A DNA stretch of 64,000 nucleotides from Jannaschia rubra (GTDB lineage: Bacteria; Pseudomonadota; Alphaproteobacteria; Rhodobacterales; Rhodobacteraceae), in the NCBI RefSeq assembly GCF_001403735.1, contig NZ_CXPG01000013.1:150572-214571 (forward strand). The letters run 5' to 3'. Shown piece by piece: positions 26,399-35,440 of this stretch. The translations under genes were made by a program, and so were the position numbers. Under the pieces are notes generated by a model. It saw only the letters and a list, made by a program, of their open reading frames with translations. It made no database searches and had not been told where the DNA came from. Each line of letters opens with the position of its first letter. Position 1 is the first letter of the stretch.

Positions 26399-27241
26399 AT
26401 GACCGAACGTCTTCAGTTGCGCATCGTCAAGCCTTTGGCGGCACTGGCGATTTGTTCTGTTCTGGCGGCCTGCGGCGGCGGCGACCGGGAACTCGCGCTC
26501 GAGGATACCGACGCCGACACCATCTATCGCCAGGCCGAGTTGCAGCTGTCGCGCGGGCAGGCCGACGACGCCGCGCGCCTCTTTGCCGAGGTGGAGCGCC
26601 TCTATCCCTATTCCGATTTCGCCAAGCGCGGCCTCATCATGCAGGCCTTCGCCTATCACAAGGACGGCGATTACGAGAATGCCCGCGCCGCCGCCCAGCG
26701 GTTCATCGACTTCTATCCGGCGGATGAAGACGCGGCCTATGCGCAGTATCTCCTCGCGCTCAGCTATTACGATCAGATCGACCAGGTCGGCCGCGACCAG
26801 GGGCTGACCTTCCAGGCGCTGCAGTCGCTCCGTACCGTGATCGAGCAATATCCCGACAGCGAATATGCCCGGTCCTCGATGCTGAAGTTCGATCTGGCCT
26901 TCGACCATCTCGCCGCCAAGGAGATGGAAATCGGGCGCTACTACCTCAAGCGGGGCCATTACCCAGCCGCGATCAACCGCTTCCGCGCCGTGGTCGAGGA
27001 GTTCCAGACCACGACCCACACGCCGGAGGCGTTGCTGCGCCTGGTCGAGGCCTATCTGGCCCTCGGCCTCACGCAGGAGGCGCAGACGGCGGGCGCGATC
27101 CTGGGCTACAACTTCCAGTCCTCCCCCTTCTACGACGACGCCTATCGGCAGTTGACCGGCCAGGGCCTCGCCCCCGAGGCTGCGGGAACCAACTGGCTCA
27201 ACGATGTCTACCGCCGCACGATCCAGGGCCGCTGGCTTTGA
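26399..27241 (+). CDS. bamD: Outer membrane protein assembly factor BamD
   Basis: A 280-residue outer-membrane lipoprotein of the BAM complex. The signal peptide ends in the lipobox LAAC (residues ~22-25), giving a lipidated Cys. The mature part has five TPR-like repeats (for example DTIYRQAELQLSRGQADDAARLF, DGDYENARAAAQRFIDFYP, EIGRYYLKRGHYPAAINRF). It lies between lpxC and recN, the common alphaproteobacterial order. The start ATG at 26399 overlaps a TGACCGA stretch; there is no strong Shine-Dalgarno sequence. Confidence 0.94.
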   Translation: MTERLQLRIVKPLAALAICSVLAACGGGDRELALEDTDADTIYRQAELQLSRGQADDAARLFAEVERLYPYSDFAKRGLIMQAFAYHKDGDYENARAAAQRFIDFYPADEDAAYAQYLLALSYYDQIDQVGRDQGLTFQALQSLRTVIEQYPDSEYARSSMLKFDLAFDHLAAKEMEIGRYYLKRGHYPAAINRFRAVVEEFQTTTHTPEALLRLVEAYLALGLTQEAQTAGAILGYNFQSSPFYDDAYRQLTGQGLAPEAAGTNWLNDVYRRTIQGRWL

Positions 27242-27277
27242 TGCGCCGGTGGGCCCGGCCCGCCCCTGTTGGACGCC

Positions 27278-28930
27278 ATGCTCCGCTCGCTTGAAATCCG
27301 CGACATGCTCATCATCGACCGCCTGGCGCTGGACCTCGGCGCGGGGCTGAACGTGCTGACCGGGGAAACCGGGGCGGGCAAATCCATTCTTCTCGACAGC
27401 CTGGGCTTCGTTCTGGGCTGGCGCGGCCGCGCCGAACTGGTCCGGCAGGGCGCCGATCAGGGCGAGGTCACGGCCAGCTTCGATCTGCCCCCCGGCCATG
27501 CCGCCCACGCCGTGCTCGCCGAACATTCCATCGGTGCGGAGGACGGCGAACTGCTGCTGCGGCGCGTCAACACCCGAGACGGGCGCAAGACGGCCTGGGT
27601 CAACGGCACCCGCGTGTCGGGCGATGTGCTGCGCGCGCTGTCGGACACGCTGCTGGAGCTGCACGGGCAGCACGACGACCGCGGCCTTCTCGACGTGCAT
27701 GGCCACCGCGCCCTGCTCGACGCCTTCGCGGGCAGCGACATCGCCCCCGTGGCCCGCGCCTGGTCCGCGCTCAGCCTCGCGCGGCGCGCGCTGAAGCAGG
27801 CCGAGGCGCGGCGGAATGAGGCGAAGGCCGAGGAGGATTTCCTGCGCCACGCCGCCGCCGAGTTCGAGCGCCTCGACCCCCAGCCGGGCGAGGAGGCCGA
27901 GCTCGACACCCGCCGCCGCACGATGCAGGGCGCCGAGCGCATCCGCGATGACGTCGGCCGCGCGCTGACCGCCATTGGCCCGCAAGGTGCCGAAGGGCAG
28001 ATGATCGACGCGACCCGCTGGCTCGAAGGGGCGATGGAGGACGCGGCCGAAACGCTCGTGCCCGCCATCGACGCGCTGAACCGTGCCATGGTCGAACTCT
28101 CCGAAGCGCAGGCGGGCGTCGAGTCCTGTCTCGACGCGCTGTCGTTCAATCCGCATGAGCTCGAGGAGGCCGAGGAGCGCCTGTTCGCCATCCGCGCGCT
28201 GGCCCGCAAGCACGGAGTGCAGCCCGACGACCTGCCCGACCTCGGCGCGGACCTGCGCGCACGGCTCGACCTGCTCGACGCGTCCGAAGGTGGGCTGGCG
28301 GAGCTTGCCGCTGCGGAACGGGCCGCCCAGGCCGACTACGACCGCGCCGCCGGGGAGCTGACCGCGACTCGCACCGCCGCCGCCGCGCGGCTCGACACGG
28401 CCATGGCCCGCGAACTGGCGCCGCTCCGGATGGACCGCGCGACCTTCACCACGCTCGTCCTCCCCGGCACGCCCGGCCCCGACGGCGTCGACGAGGTGGC
28501 GTTCGAGGTGGCGACCAACCCCGGCGCCCCCTCCGGCCCGCTCAACAAGATCGCCTCGGGGGGCGAACTCAGCCGCTTCCTGCTGGCGCTCAAGGTCTGC
28601 CTGACCGGCGGCGACCGCAGCCTGACGCTGATCTTCGATGAGATCGACCGCGGCGTGGGCGGCGCGACCGCCGATGCCGTGGGCCGCCGGCTCAAGGCGC
28701 TGGCCGACGGCGGGCAGGTGCTGGTCGTGACCCATTCGCCGCAGGTCGCGGCCCTGGGCGACCATCACTGGCGCGTGGAAAAGCGCATCTCGGGCGACGT
28801 GACGCTCTCCACCGTGACGCCCGTTGCGCGGGATGAGCGGGTGGACGAACTCGCGCGGATGCTGGCGGGCGACACGATCACCGACGCGGCGCGCGGCGCG
28901 GCCCAGGCGCTTCTCGACGCCGCGGTCTGA
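27278..28930 (+). CDS. recN: DNA repair protein RecN
   Basis: A 550-residue SMC-like ATPase acting in double-strand-break repair. Walker A is GETGAGKS (residues ~29-36), a coiled coil spans the centre (ARRALKQAEARRNEAKAEEDF and following), and the C-terminal signature ASGGELSRFLLALK and Walker B LTLIFDEIDRGVGG are intact. The ATG at 27278 is preferred over the TTG at 27269 because the family N-terminus begins MLRSLEI. No LexA-type GTTC-N7-GTTC box is seen in the 36-base gap after bamD, so SOS control would have to come from farther upstream. Confidence 0.95.
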   Translation: MLRSLEIRDMLIIDRLALDLGAGLNVLTGETGAGKSILLDSLGFVLGWRGRAELVRQGADQGEVTASFDLPPGHAAHAVLAEHSIGAEDGELLLRRVNTRDGRKTAWVNGTRVSGDVLRALSDTLLELHGQHDDRGLLDVHGHRALLDAFAGSDIAPVARAWSALSLARRALKQAEARRNEAKAEEDFLRHAAAEFERLDPQPGEEAELDTRRRTMQGAERIRDDVGRALTAIGPQGAEGQMIDATRWLEGAMEDAAETLVPAIDALNRAMVELSEAQAGVESCLDALSFNPHELEEAEERLFAIRALARKHGVQPDDLPDLGADLRARLDLLDASEGGLAELAAAERAAQADYDRAAGELTATRTAAAARLDTAMARELAPLRMDRATFTTLVLPGTPGPDGVDEVAFEVATNPGAPSGPLNKIASGGELSRFLLALKVCLTGGDRSLTLIFDEIDRGVGGATADAVGRRLKALADGGQVLVVTHSPQVAALGDHHWRVEKRISGDVTLSTVTPVARDERVDELARMLAGDTITDAARGAAQALLDAAV

Positions 28931-29058
28931 AAATTTCCCGCGCGTCAACCGATCCTTAACCGATCGCCCTCAGAACGGCCCTGCGCGCAGAGATGCGGTC
29001 CGCCCTGGAAAGCGGTCGCACCTCACATCGAATGACGGGCTTTCCCGCCCGCCGGCAC

Positions 29059-29155
29059 GCCCGTGGTCCGCCACGGGCCTCCTTGGGTCTACCCAAGGGG
29101 CAGGGATGTCCCCCAATGGCACGGGGGATCGGCCCGACAGGTTCCACCCGGAACC
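29059..29155. repeat. Cluster of four tandem hairpins between recN and mgtE
   Basis: Within the 315-base convergent gap 28931-29245, four different inverted repeats follow each other closely: GCCCGTGG/CCACGGGC (29059-29078, loop TCCG), CCTTGGG/CCCAAGG (29081-29098, loop TCTA), TCCCCC/GGGGGA (29109-29128, loop of 8) and GGTTCC/GGAACC (29140-29155, loop ACCC). None has a U-run. They may form a two-way transcription stop for recN and mgtE or be part of a structured RNA. The rest of the gap shows no open frame of coding character. Confidence 0.65.
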
Positions 29156-29245
29156 CGGCGCCGCAGCGATGTTGGACTTCGGTACCCGAGCGACCCTTCC
29201 ACCGCCCCGGCCCGTGACACGGCCCCGGCGGCCTTCCGCGTGGCC

Positions 29246-30649
29246 TCACAGCAGCCAGAGCGCGGCAAGCCCGAGGAAAGCGAAGAACCCCACCACATCC
29301 GTCACCGTCGTCACGAACGCCCCCGAGGCCAGCGCCGGGTCCACGCCGATCTTCTGCAGGATCACGGGAATGCCCACCCCGGCCAGACCCGCGACCACCA
29401 GGTTGATGACCATGGCGACCGCGATCACCAGGCCCAGCATGGGCGACCCGAACCAGAGCAGCCCGACCACCGCCATGATGACGGCAAAGGCCACGCCGTT
29501 GATGCCTCCCGCCAGAACCTCGCGCCGGATGACGCGCCAGACGTTCGCCCCGGTCAGGTCGCGCGTCGCCAGGGCACGCACCGCCACGGTCAGCGACTGC
29601 GTGCCCGCGTTGCCGCCCATCGACGCCACGATGGGCATGAGGACGGCGAGGGCCACGATCTCGGTGATGACCCCCTCGAATTGCGAAATGACGACCGATG
29701 CCAGGATCGCCGTCAGCAGGTTCACCGCCAGCCACGGGAACCGCCGCCGCACCGTGCCCAGCACCCGGTCCGACAGCGACCCTTCGCTGTCGACGCCGGC
29801 CAGGCGCAGGATATCCTCCTCGGCTTCCTCGTCCAGCACCGCCATGGCATCGTCGATCGTGATGACGCCCAGCAGGCGGTCGTCGGCATCGACCACGGCG
29901 GCCGAGATCAGGTGGTACTGGTTGAAGGCATAGGCCACCTCGCTCTCCGGGTCGGTGGCATAGAAGGTGCGGAAGCTCTCCTCCTCGATCTCGGCCAGCG
30001 GAGTCTCCCGCGCGGACGACAGGATCTTGCCCAGCGTGACATAGCCCACGGGCCGCATCCGGGGGTCGACCAGGATGACGTGGTAGAACTGCTCCGGCAG
30101 GTCGTCGGCGCCGCGGAGGTGGTTGATGGCCTGACCCACCGTCCAGAAGGACGGCGCGATCACGACTTCGCGCTGCATCAGGCGGCCAGCGGAATATTCC
30201 GGGAAGCCGAGCGCCTGTTCGACCGCCACCCGGTCCACGGCTTCCAGCGCATCGAGGATGACGCCCGCCTGGCTCGCGTCCTCCAGATTCTCGATCAGGT
30301 CGACGACGTCGTCGGTGTCGAGCTCGCGCACCGCCTCGACCACGTCCTCCGGGGGCAGGGCGGCCAGCACCTCCTCGCGCAGCGACTCGTCCAGTTCCGA
30401 CAGGATCTCCCCGTCGATCCCGTGCGGCCAGAGCGCGATCAGCCGCCGTCGCGGCCCGTCGTCCAGCTGCTCCAGAAGGTCGGCCACGTCGGCGCCGTGC
30501 AGGGGCTCCAGCAGGTGCGCCAGCGTCTCGCCGTCACCCGCCTCGACCGCCTCGCGGATCTGGCGCAGGCGCGGCTGGTCCAGTTCGACGTCCTCCTCGA
30601 TGGGGTCGTCCTGGGCGTCGGTCAGGGTCTGATCGTCGGTCTCGGCCAT
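29246..30649 (-). CDS. mgtE: Magnesium transporter MgtE
   Basis: A 467-residue Mg2+ channel. An acidic N-terminus is followed by the superhelical MgtE N domain (residues ~30-130, with HLLEPLHGADVADLLEQL), two CBS domains (~135-260, with DPRMRPVGYVTLG and VDADDRLLGVITIDD) that sense cytosolic Mg2+, and five membrane helices from ~290 with the conserved pore segment MPIVASMGGNAGTQSL. The ATG at 30649 has GGAGG a few bases upstream. An 86-base gap separates it from divergent guaD; no M-box riboswitch is recognisable. Confidence 0.96.
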   Translation of the reverse strand: MAETDDQTLTDAQDDPIEEDVELDQPRLRQIREAVEAGDGETLAHLLEPLHGADVADLLEQLDDGPRRRLIALWPHGIDGEILSELDESLREEVLAALPPEDVVEAVRELDTDDVVDLIENLEDASQAGVILDALEAVDRVAVEQALGFPEYSAGRLMQREVVIAPSFWTVGQAINHLRGADDLPEQFYHVILVDPRMRPVGYVTLGKILSSARETPLAEIEEESFRTFYATDPESEVAYAFNQYHLISAAVVDADDRLLGVITIDDAMAVLDEEAEEDILRLAGVDSEGSLSDRVLGTVRRRFPWLAVNLLTAILASVVISQFEGVITEIVALAVLMPIVASMGGNAGTQSLTVAVRALATRDLTGANVWRVIRREVLAGGINGVAFAVIMAVVGLLWFGSPMLGLVIAVAMVINLVVAGLAGVGIPVILQKIGVDPALASGAFVTTVTDVVGFFAFLGLAALWLL

Positions 30650-30735
30650 CGGTCCTCCGGGGTCGGTGCGCGGGGGATAACCCGTGGCGCGCGTCAGGGG
30701 TAGCGGCGATTTCCGCTGCAGGCTACGACAGCCGG

Positions 30736-32025
30736 ATGACAACGCTCCTGCTCGGCCAGACGCTGGCCTTCGCCGCCGATCCCTTCGCCACGCCGCCCGC
30801 GGACGCCGCCCGGCACGACGCACGGGGCGCGGTGGCCGTGGACGCCGGGCGGATCACCGACACCGGCACGGCCGACGACCTGCGCGCGCGCCACCCGCAG
30901 GCGCAGGTGATCGACCACGGCGATGCGCTGATCCTGCCGGGCTTCGTGGACGCGCATGTGCATTATCCGCAGACCGCGATCATCGCGTCCTGGGGCAAGC
31001 GGCTGATCGACTGGCTCAATACCTATACCTTCCCGGAGGAGGCGCGGTTCGGCGATCCGGACCACGCCCGCGAGATCGCCGAACGGTATCTGGATCTCGT
31101 GCTAGCGAACGGCACCACCTCGGTCAGCAGCTATTGCACGATCCACCCCGAAAGCGTCGATGCCATCTTCGACGCGGCGGACGCGCGCGGCATGGCCGTC
31201 TGGGCGGGCAAGACCTGCATGGACCGCAATGCCCCGGACGACCTGCGCGACACCGCGCAATTGGCCCATGACGACAGCGCCGCGCTGCTGGCGAAATGGC
31301 ACGGCAAGGGGCGCGCGTCCTATGTGATCACGGCCCGCTTCGCACCGACATCGACGCCGGAGCAGCTCTCGGCCCTGGGCGCGCTCTGGGCGGAACACCC
31401 AGACTGCCTCATGCAGACGCATCTTTCGGAGCAAACGGACGAGATCGCCTGGGTCGGCGACCTGTTCCCCGACGCGCGCGATTACCTCGACGTCTACGAG
31501 GCGCATGGCCTGCTGGGCGACCGCGCCGTCTATGGCCATTCGATCCACCTGGAGCCGCGGGAACGCGACCGCCTGGCCGAGGTGGGCGCCGCGCTCGTCC
31601 ATTGCCCCACGTCCAACACCTTCATCGGCTCGGGCCTGTTCGACATGGGGCTCTCGGGCCTGATGCGGGTGGGGCTGGCGACGGATACCGGCGGCGGGTC
31701 CAGCTTTTCGATGCTGCGGACCATGGCCGCCGCCTACGAGGTGGCTCAGCTCCGCGGCACTGCCCTGCATCCCGCGCAGCTTCTGTGGCTCGCCACCGAA
31801 GGCTCGGCCCGCGCGCTGCATGCGGGCGACATCGGGCGGCTGGGGCCCGGCAACATGGCCGATCTGGTGGTGCTCGATCTGGCCTCCACCCCCGCGATCG
31901 CGCAGCGTAACGCGCGCGCCGGGGATATCTGGGAGGCGGTGTTTCCGACGATCGTCATGGGCGACGACCGCGCCGTCGCGGAAACCTATGTCGCGGGTCG
32001 CCCGATGAAGACCGGGCGACCCTGA
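30736..32025 (+). CDS. guaD: Guanine deaminase
   Basis: A 429-residue amidohydrolase converting guanine to xanthine and ammonia. Metal and substrate motifs appear in order: VDAHVHYPQ (near residue 75), TWNTYTFPEE-like LNTYTFPEEARF, MQTHLSEQ, GHSIHL and the DTGGGSSFSML segment near residue 320. This matches the guaD family rather than cytosine or SAH deaminases. The ATG at 30736 is near the divergent mgtE start. It nearly abuts the small minus gene ending at 32028. Confidence 0.93.
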   Translation: MTTLLLGQTLAFAADPFATPPADAARHDARGAVAVDAGRITDTGTADDLRARHPQAQVIDHGDALILPGFVDAHVHYPQTAIIASWGKRLIDWLNTYTFPEEARFGDPDHAREIAERYLDLVLANGTTSVSSYCTIHPESVDAIFDAADARGMAVWAGKTCMDRNAPDDLRDTAQLAHDDSAALLAKWHGKGRASYVITARFAPTSTPEQLSALGALWAEHPDCLMQTHLSEQTDEIAWVGDLFPDARDYLDVYEAHGLLGDRAVYGHSIHLEPRERDRLAEVGAALVHCPTSNTFIGSGLFDMGLSGLMRVGLATDTGGGSSFSMLRTMAAAYEVAQLRGTALHPAQLLWLATEGSARALHAGDIGRLGPGNMADLVVLDLASTPAIAQRNARAGDIWEAVFPTIVMGDDRAVAETYVAGRPMKTGRP

Positions 32026-32027
32026 AC

Positions 32028-32198
32028 TCAGCTTGTCGCTTCCGCGACGCAGGTGCCGCTTGCGGCATCGAGCACGGTACCGGGGGCGCAGGACATCGTC
32101 ACCTGATCAGGCTTGGTCCAGTTACAGCCTTCGGCCAGTGCCATACCGGGGGCTCCCGCGAGGGCGGCGGCGGCAAGGAGTGTCTTGAACTGCGTCAT
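32028..32198 (-). CDS. Small secreted two-cysteine-pair protein next to purB
   Basis: A 56-residue protein with a signal peptide (ALAGAPGMALA, cleavage near residue 20) and a short mature part with C-x(n)-C spacing (EGCNW, MSCAPGTV, GTCVAE), resembling a minimal chitin-binding-type fold. Homologues next to purB are common in Rhodobacterales and are often mislabelled 'adenylosuccinate lyase' from the neighbour. ATG at 32198 with GGAG 8 bases upstream is preferred; an ATG at 32210 is the alternative. Function unknown. Confidence 0.75.
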   Translation of the reverse strand: MTQFKTLLAAAALAGAPGMALAEGCNWTKPDQVTMSCAPGTVLDAASGTCVAEATS

Positions 32199-32280
32199 AG
32201 GCGTCTCCATCTGGTTCCGGGTGACGTAACGGTAGCGCAAACATCGCGTTCGGCAAAGCCGTTTTCCACCGCCCCCGCGA

Positions 32281-33585
32281 TCATTCGCCGAAAACCCGCG
32301 CGAAGATCGTGTCGACGTGCTTCGTGTGGTAGCCCAGATCGAACTTCTCGCGGATCTCATCCTCGCCCAGCGCGGCGCGCACGTCGTCGTCGGCCAGAAG
32401 CTCCGTCTGGAAATCGGCGCCCTCCTCCCAGACCCGCATCGCGTTGCGCTGCACAAGGCGATAGCTGTCCTCGCGCGAGACGCCGGCCTGCGTCAGCGCC
32501 AGCAGCACGCGCTGCGACATCACGAGGCCCCGGAACCTGTTCATGTTCGCCAGCATGTTGTCGGGATAGATCACCAGCTTGTCGATCACCCCGGTCAGCC
32601 GCGCCAGCGCGAAGTCGAGCGTCACCGTCGCGTCCGGCCCGATCGCGCGTTCGACGGAACTGTGCGAGATGTCGCGCTCATGCCACAGCGCCACGTTCTC
32701 CAGCGCGGGCGTCACCGCCATGCGGACAAGGCGCGCGAGCCCGGTCAGGTTCTCGGTCAGCACAGGATTGCGCTTGTGGGGCATGGCGCTCGACCCCTTC
32801 TGGCCGGCGCTGAAGAACTCCTCCGCCTCCAGCACCTCGGTCCGCTGCATGTGGCGGATCTCGGTGGCGATGTTCTCGATGCTGCTGGCCACCACGCCCA
32901 AGGCGCAAAAGAAGGCGGCGTGGCGGTCGCGGGGGATGACCTGCGTGCTGATCGGCTCCGGCGTCAGGCCCATCCTTTCGCAAACATGCGCCTCGACCGC
33001 AGGATCGATGTTGGCGAAGGTGCCGACCGCGCCGGAGATGGCTCCCGTCGCCACCTCCTCCCGCGCGGTCCTCAACCGCTTCAGATTGCGGGACATTTCC
33101 GCGTGGAACCGCGCGAATGTCAGGCCCATCGTCGTGGGCTCCGCGTGGATGCCGTGGCTGCGCCCGATGCGGATGGTGTCCTTGTGCTCATACGCCCGGC
33201 GCTTCAGCGCGGCCATCAGCGCCTCCACATCCGCGATCAGAAGGTCGGCGGCGCGCGTCAGCTGCACGTTCAGCGTGGTGTCGAGCACATCCGAGGAGGT
33301 CATGCCCTGATGCACGAACCGCGCCGCGTCGCTGCCGACGATTTCCGACAGATGGGTCAGGAAGGCGATGACGTCGTGCTTCGTCACCGCCTCGATCTCG
33401 TCGATGCGGGCCACATCGAACTCCGCGTCGCGCGCCTTCCACACGGCCTCGGCGTTCTCACGCGGGATGACTCCCAGGTCGGCCATGGCGTCGCAGGCGT
33501 GGGCCTCGATCTCGAACCAGATGCGGAACTTGGTCTCGGGTGACCAGATCGCCACCATCTCGGGGCGGGAGTAGCGGGGGATCAT
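32281..33585 (-). CDS. purB: Adenylosuccinate lyase
   Basis: A 434-residue fumarase/aspartase-superfamily enzyme acting twice in purine synthesis (SAICAR and adenylosuccinate cleavage). The superfamily signature GSSAMPHKRNP is near residue 265, the catalytic-His region TSSDVLDT near residue 95 and RSHGIHAEP near 145. The normal length and the ATG at 33585 (MIPRYSRPEM) agree with the family. The small secreted-protein gene follows after 82 bases on the same strand. Confidence 0.97.
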   Translation of the reverse strand: MIPRYSRPEMVAIWSPETKFRIWFEIEAHACDAMADLGVIPRENAEAVWKARDAEFDVARIDEIEAVTKHDVIAFLTHLSEIVGSDAARFVHQGMTSSDVLDTTLNVQLTRAADLLIADVEALMAALKRRAYEHKDTIRIGRSHGIHAEPTTMGLTFARFHAEMSRNLKRLRTAREEVATGAISGAVGTFANIDPAVEAHVCERMGLTPEPISTQVIPRDRHAAFFCALGVVASSIENIATEIRHMQRTEVLEAEEFFSAGQKGSSAMPHKRNPVLTENLTGLARLVRMAVTPALENVALWHERDISHSSVERAIGPDATVTLDFALARLTGVIDKLVIYPDNMLANMNRFRGLVMSQRVLLALTQAGVSREDSYRLVQRNAMRVWEEGADFQTELLADDDVRAALGEDEIREKFDLGYHTKHVDTIFARVFGE

Positions 33586-33662
33586 GGCGGACCTCGTTTC
33601 GGTGGCATGCGGGATGGCCGCGTCATAGGGTGCGGGGGCCGCACCCGCAAGGAACCCCGCCG

Positions 33663-34085
33663 ATGACCCCAGCCGACCGACTTGCCGGCCTTGCCGGACG
33701 CTGGCGCACCCTGCGCGTCCTGCGCCACGGCGACGGCACCCGCGCGCGGTTCCTCGGCGTCAGCACCTGGGCCCCCGACGGCACGGTCCTGCGCTGCACC
33801 GAAGCCGGAACGCTGGAGCAGGCAGGCCGTCGATACGAGGCGCATCGCGTGACGCTGTGGCGGGCCACGGTGCAGGGGGTGGAGGTCCTGTTCGCCGACG
33901 GGCGGCCCTTTCACCGTCTGCCGGTGCCCGGCGACCGGGCGGTGGTGCGCCACGACTGCGCGCCGGATGTCTATGACATCGCCTACGATTTTCGCGCCCG
34001 CACGCGCTGGACCCTGCGTTGGCGGGTCCGGGGGCCGCGCAAGGACTACCGGGCCCTGACGCGGTACCTGCGGATCAGCCCGTGA
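33663..34085 (+). CDS. DUF6314 family protein
   Basis: A 140-residue soluble protein, recognised as the DUF6314 type found in Rhodobacterales; its fold suggests a small beta-barrel (lipocalin-like) with the pattern GRWRTLRVLRHGDGTRARFLG at the start and HDCAPDVYDIAYDF near residue 100. No catalytic residues are known. The ATG at 33663 is the first in frame after the divergent purB start. Its 3' end overlaps the opposing small gene by 11 bases. Confidence 0.75.
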   Translation: MTPADRLAGLAGRWRTLRVLRHGDGTRARFLGVSTWAPDGTVLRCTEAGTLEQAGRRYEAHRVTLWRATVQGVEVLFADGRPFHRLPVPGDRAVVRHDCAPDVYDIAYDFRARTRWTLRWRVRGPRKDYRALTRYLRISP

Positions 34086-34308
34086 CGCAGGGCTGCCCCG
34101 TGTCGCGCCAGATCGGCACGTTGAGGGACATGTCGCACAGGGCCATGAAGCTGCGCCCGCCCACCGTCAGGCAGGTCCGCTCGCCCAGCTCGAAACGGCC
34201 GCCATCGGTGGCGGTGCAATAACATTCGATTGGCCGTCCGCCGGGATAGGTCGGTTGCGCCAGTGCGGGCAGGGCCGCGAGGCAGAGCAGGATTGCGAGA
34301 CGGGTCAT
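34075..34308 (-). CDS. Small secreted cysteine-containing protein
   Basis: A 77-residue exported protein with a clear signal peptide (RLAILLCLAALPALAQ, cleavage near residue 18) and four or five cysteines in the mature part (ECYCTA, RTCLTV, ALCDMS, QPCVTG), so disulfide bonds are likely. The ATG at 34308 lies 8 bases after GGAGG; a GTG at 34317 has no room for a ribosome-binding site. A TATGAT -10-like box lies upstream at 34329-34334. Function unknown. Confidence 0.7.
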   Translation of the reverse strand: MTRLAILLCLAALPALAQPTYPGGRPIECYCTATDGGRFELGERTCLTVGGRSFMALCDMSLNVPIWRDTGQPCVTG

Positions 34309-34384
34309 CGACGACACCTCCGGCAGCCATCATAGCACAAGCCCGCCCTTGACCTGACCCCCCTCCGCGCCTCATCACGCCGCC

Positions 34385-35440
34385 ATGATCCCGACCGAGC
34401 GCCTTGACCAGATCACCGCCCGTTTCGAATACCTCGAAGCGCGGCTGAACGCCGGGCCCGATGCGTCCGAGATCGCCGGGCTGACGCGGGAGTATGCGGA
34501 GCTGAAGCCCGTGGCCGAGCGCATCGCGGACTGGCGGCGCCTGTCGGACCAGATCGCGGAGGCGGAGGCCATGCTGCCCGACCCCGAGATGCGCGAGCTG
34601 GCGCAGGCCGAGCTGCCGGAGCTGCAGGTGGCGCTGGCGCGGGCCGAGGACGAATTGCAGATCGCGCTCCTGCCGCGCGACGCGGCCGACGCGCGCCCCG
34701 CCATCCTGGAGATCAGGCCGGGCACCGGCGGCGAGGAGGCGGCGCTGTTCGCGGGCGACCTGGAGGCGATGTACCGCCGCTATGCCGAGGCGCGCGGCTG
34801 GACCATGGAGGTGGTCGAGCGGCAGGAGAGCGACCTCGGCGGCGTGCGAGAGCTGGTCGCCCGGATCGAGGGCGAGAACGTCTTCGCGCGCCTCAAGTTC
34901 GAAAGCGGCGTGCACCGCGTGCAGCGCGTTCCGGCGACGGAATCGGGCGGGCGCATCCATACCTCCGCCGCGACCGTCGCCGTCCTGCCTGAGGCGGAGG
35001 CGGTGGACATCGAGATACCCGCGACCGACATCCGCATCGACACCATGCGCGCATCGGGCGCGGGCGGGCAGCACGTCAACACCACCGACTCGGCCGTGCG
35101 GATCACCCACCTGCCCACCGGCATCGTGGTGACGTCCTCCGAGAAGTCGCAGCATCGCAACCGCGAGATCGCGATGAACGTCCTGCGCGCACGGCTCTAT
35201 GACGCGGAACGGGCGGCGCGGGATGCCGAGCGGTCGGCCGACCGGAAAAGCCAGGTCGGCACCGGCGACCGGTCGGAGCGCATCCGCACCTACAACTTTC
35301 CGCAAGGGCGCATGACGGACCACCGGATCAACCTGACCCTCTATTCGCTGGGCGCGGTAATGCAGGGCGACCTGGACGAGGTGATCGACGCGCTGACCGC
35401 CGACCTTCAGGCGGCGCAACTGGCCGAGATGGGGGCGTGA
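34385..35440 (+). CDS. prfA: Peptide chain release factor 1
   Basis: A 351-residue class I release factor reading UAA/UAG. The GGQ motif that triggers peptide release is at residues 227-229 (SGAGGQHVN), and domain 2 contains the RF1 codon-recognition region. The [16 protein letters not shown] segment after it is also typical. It ends in a 4-base overlap with prmC, whose product methylates this GGQ glutamine, a conserved functional pair. The ATG at 34385 lies 67 bases after a possible TTGACC -35-like box; no good -10 was seen. Confidence 0.97.
   Translation: MIPTERLDQITARFEYLEARLNAGPDASEIAGLTREYAELKPVAERIADWRRLSDQIAEAEAMLPDPEMRELAQAELPELQVALARAEDELQIALLPRDAADARPAILEIRPGTGGEEAALFAGDLEAMYRRYAEARGWTMEVVERQESDLGGVRELVARIEGENVFARLKFESGVHRVQRVPATESGGRIHTSAATVAVLPEAEAVDIEIPATDIRIDTMRASGAGGQHVNTTDSAVRITHLPTGIVVTSSEKSQHRNREIAMNVLRARLYDAERAARDAERSADRKSQVGTGDRSERIRTYNFPQGRMTDHRINLTLYSLGAVMQGDLDEVIDALTADLQAAQLAEMGA

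Noticed and set aside
26351..28948. An 865-codon open frame antisense to bamD and recN
   Set aside because: Composition shadow of two well-supported plus-strand genes; no recognisable domain.
30650..30735. Magnesium riboswitch (M-box) before mgtE
   Set aside because: The gap is only 86 bases and lacks room or recognisable structure for an M-box.
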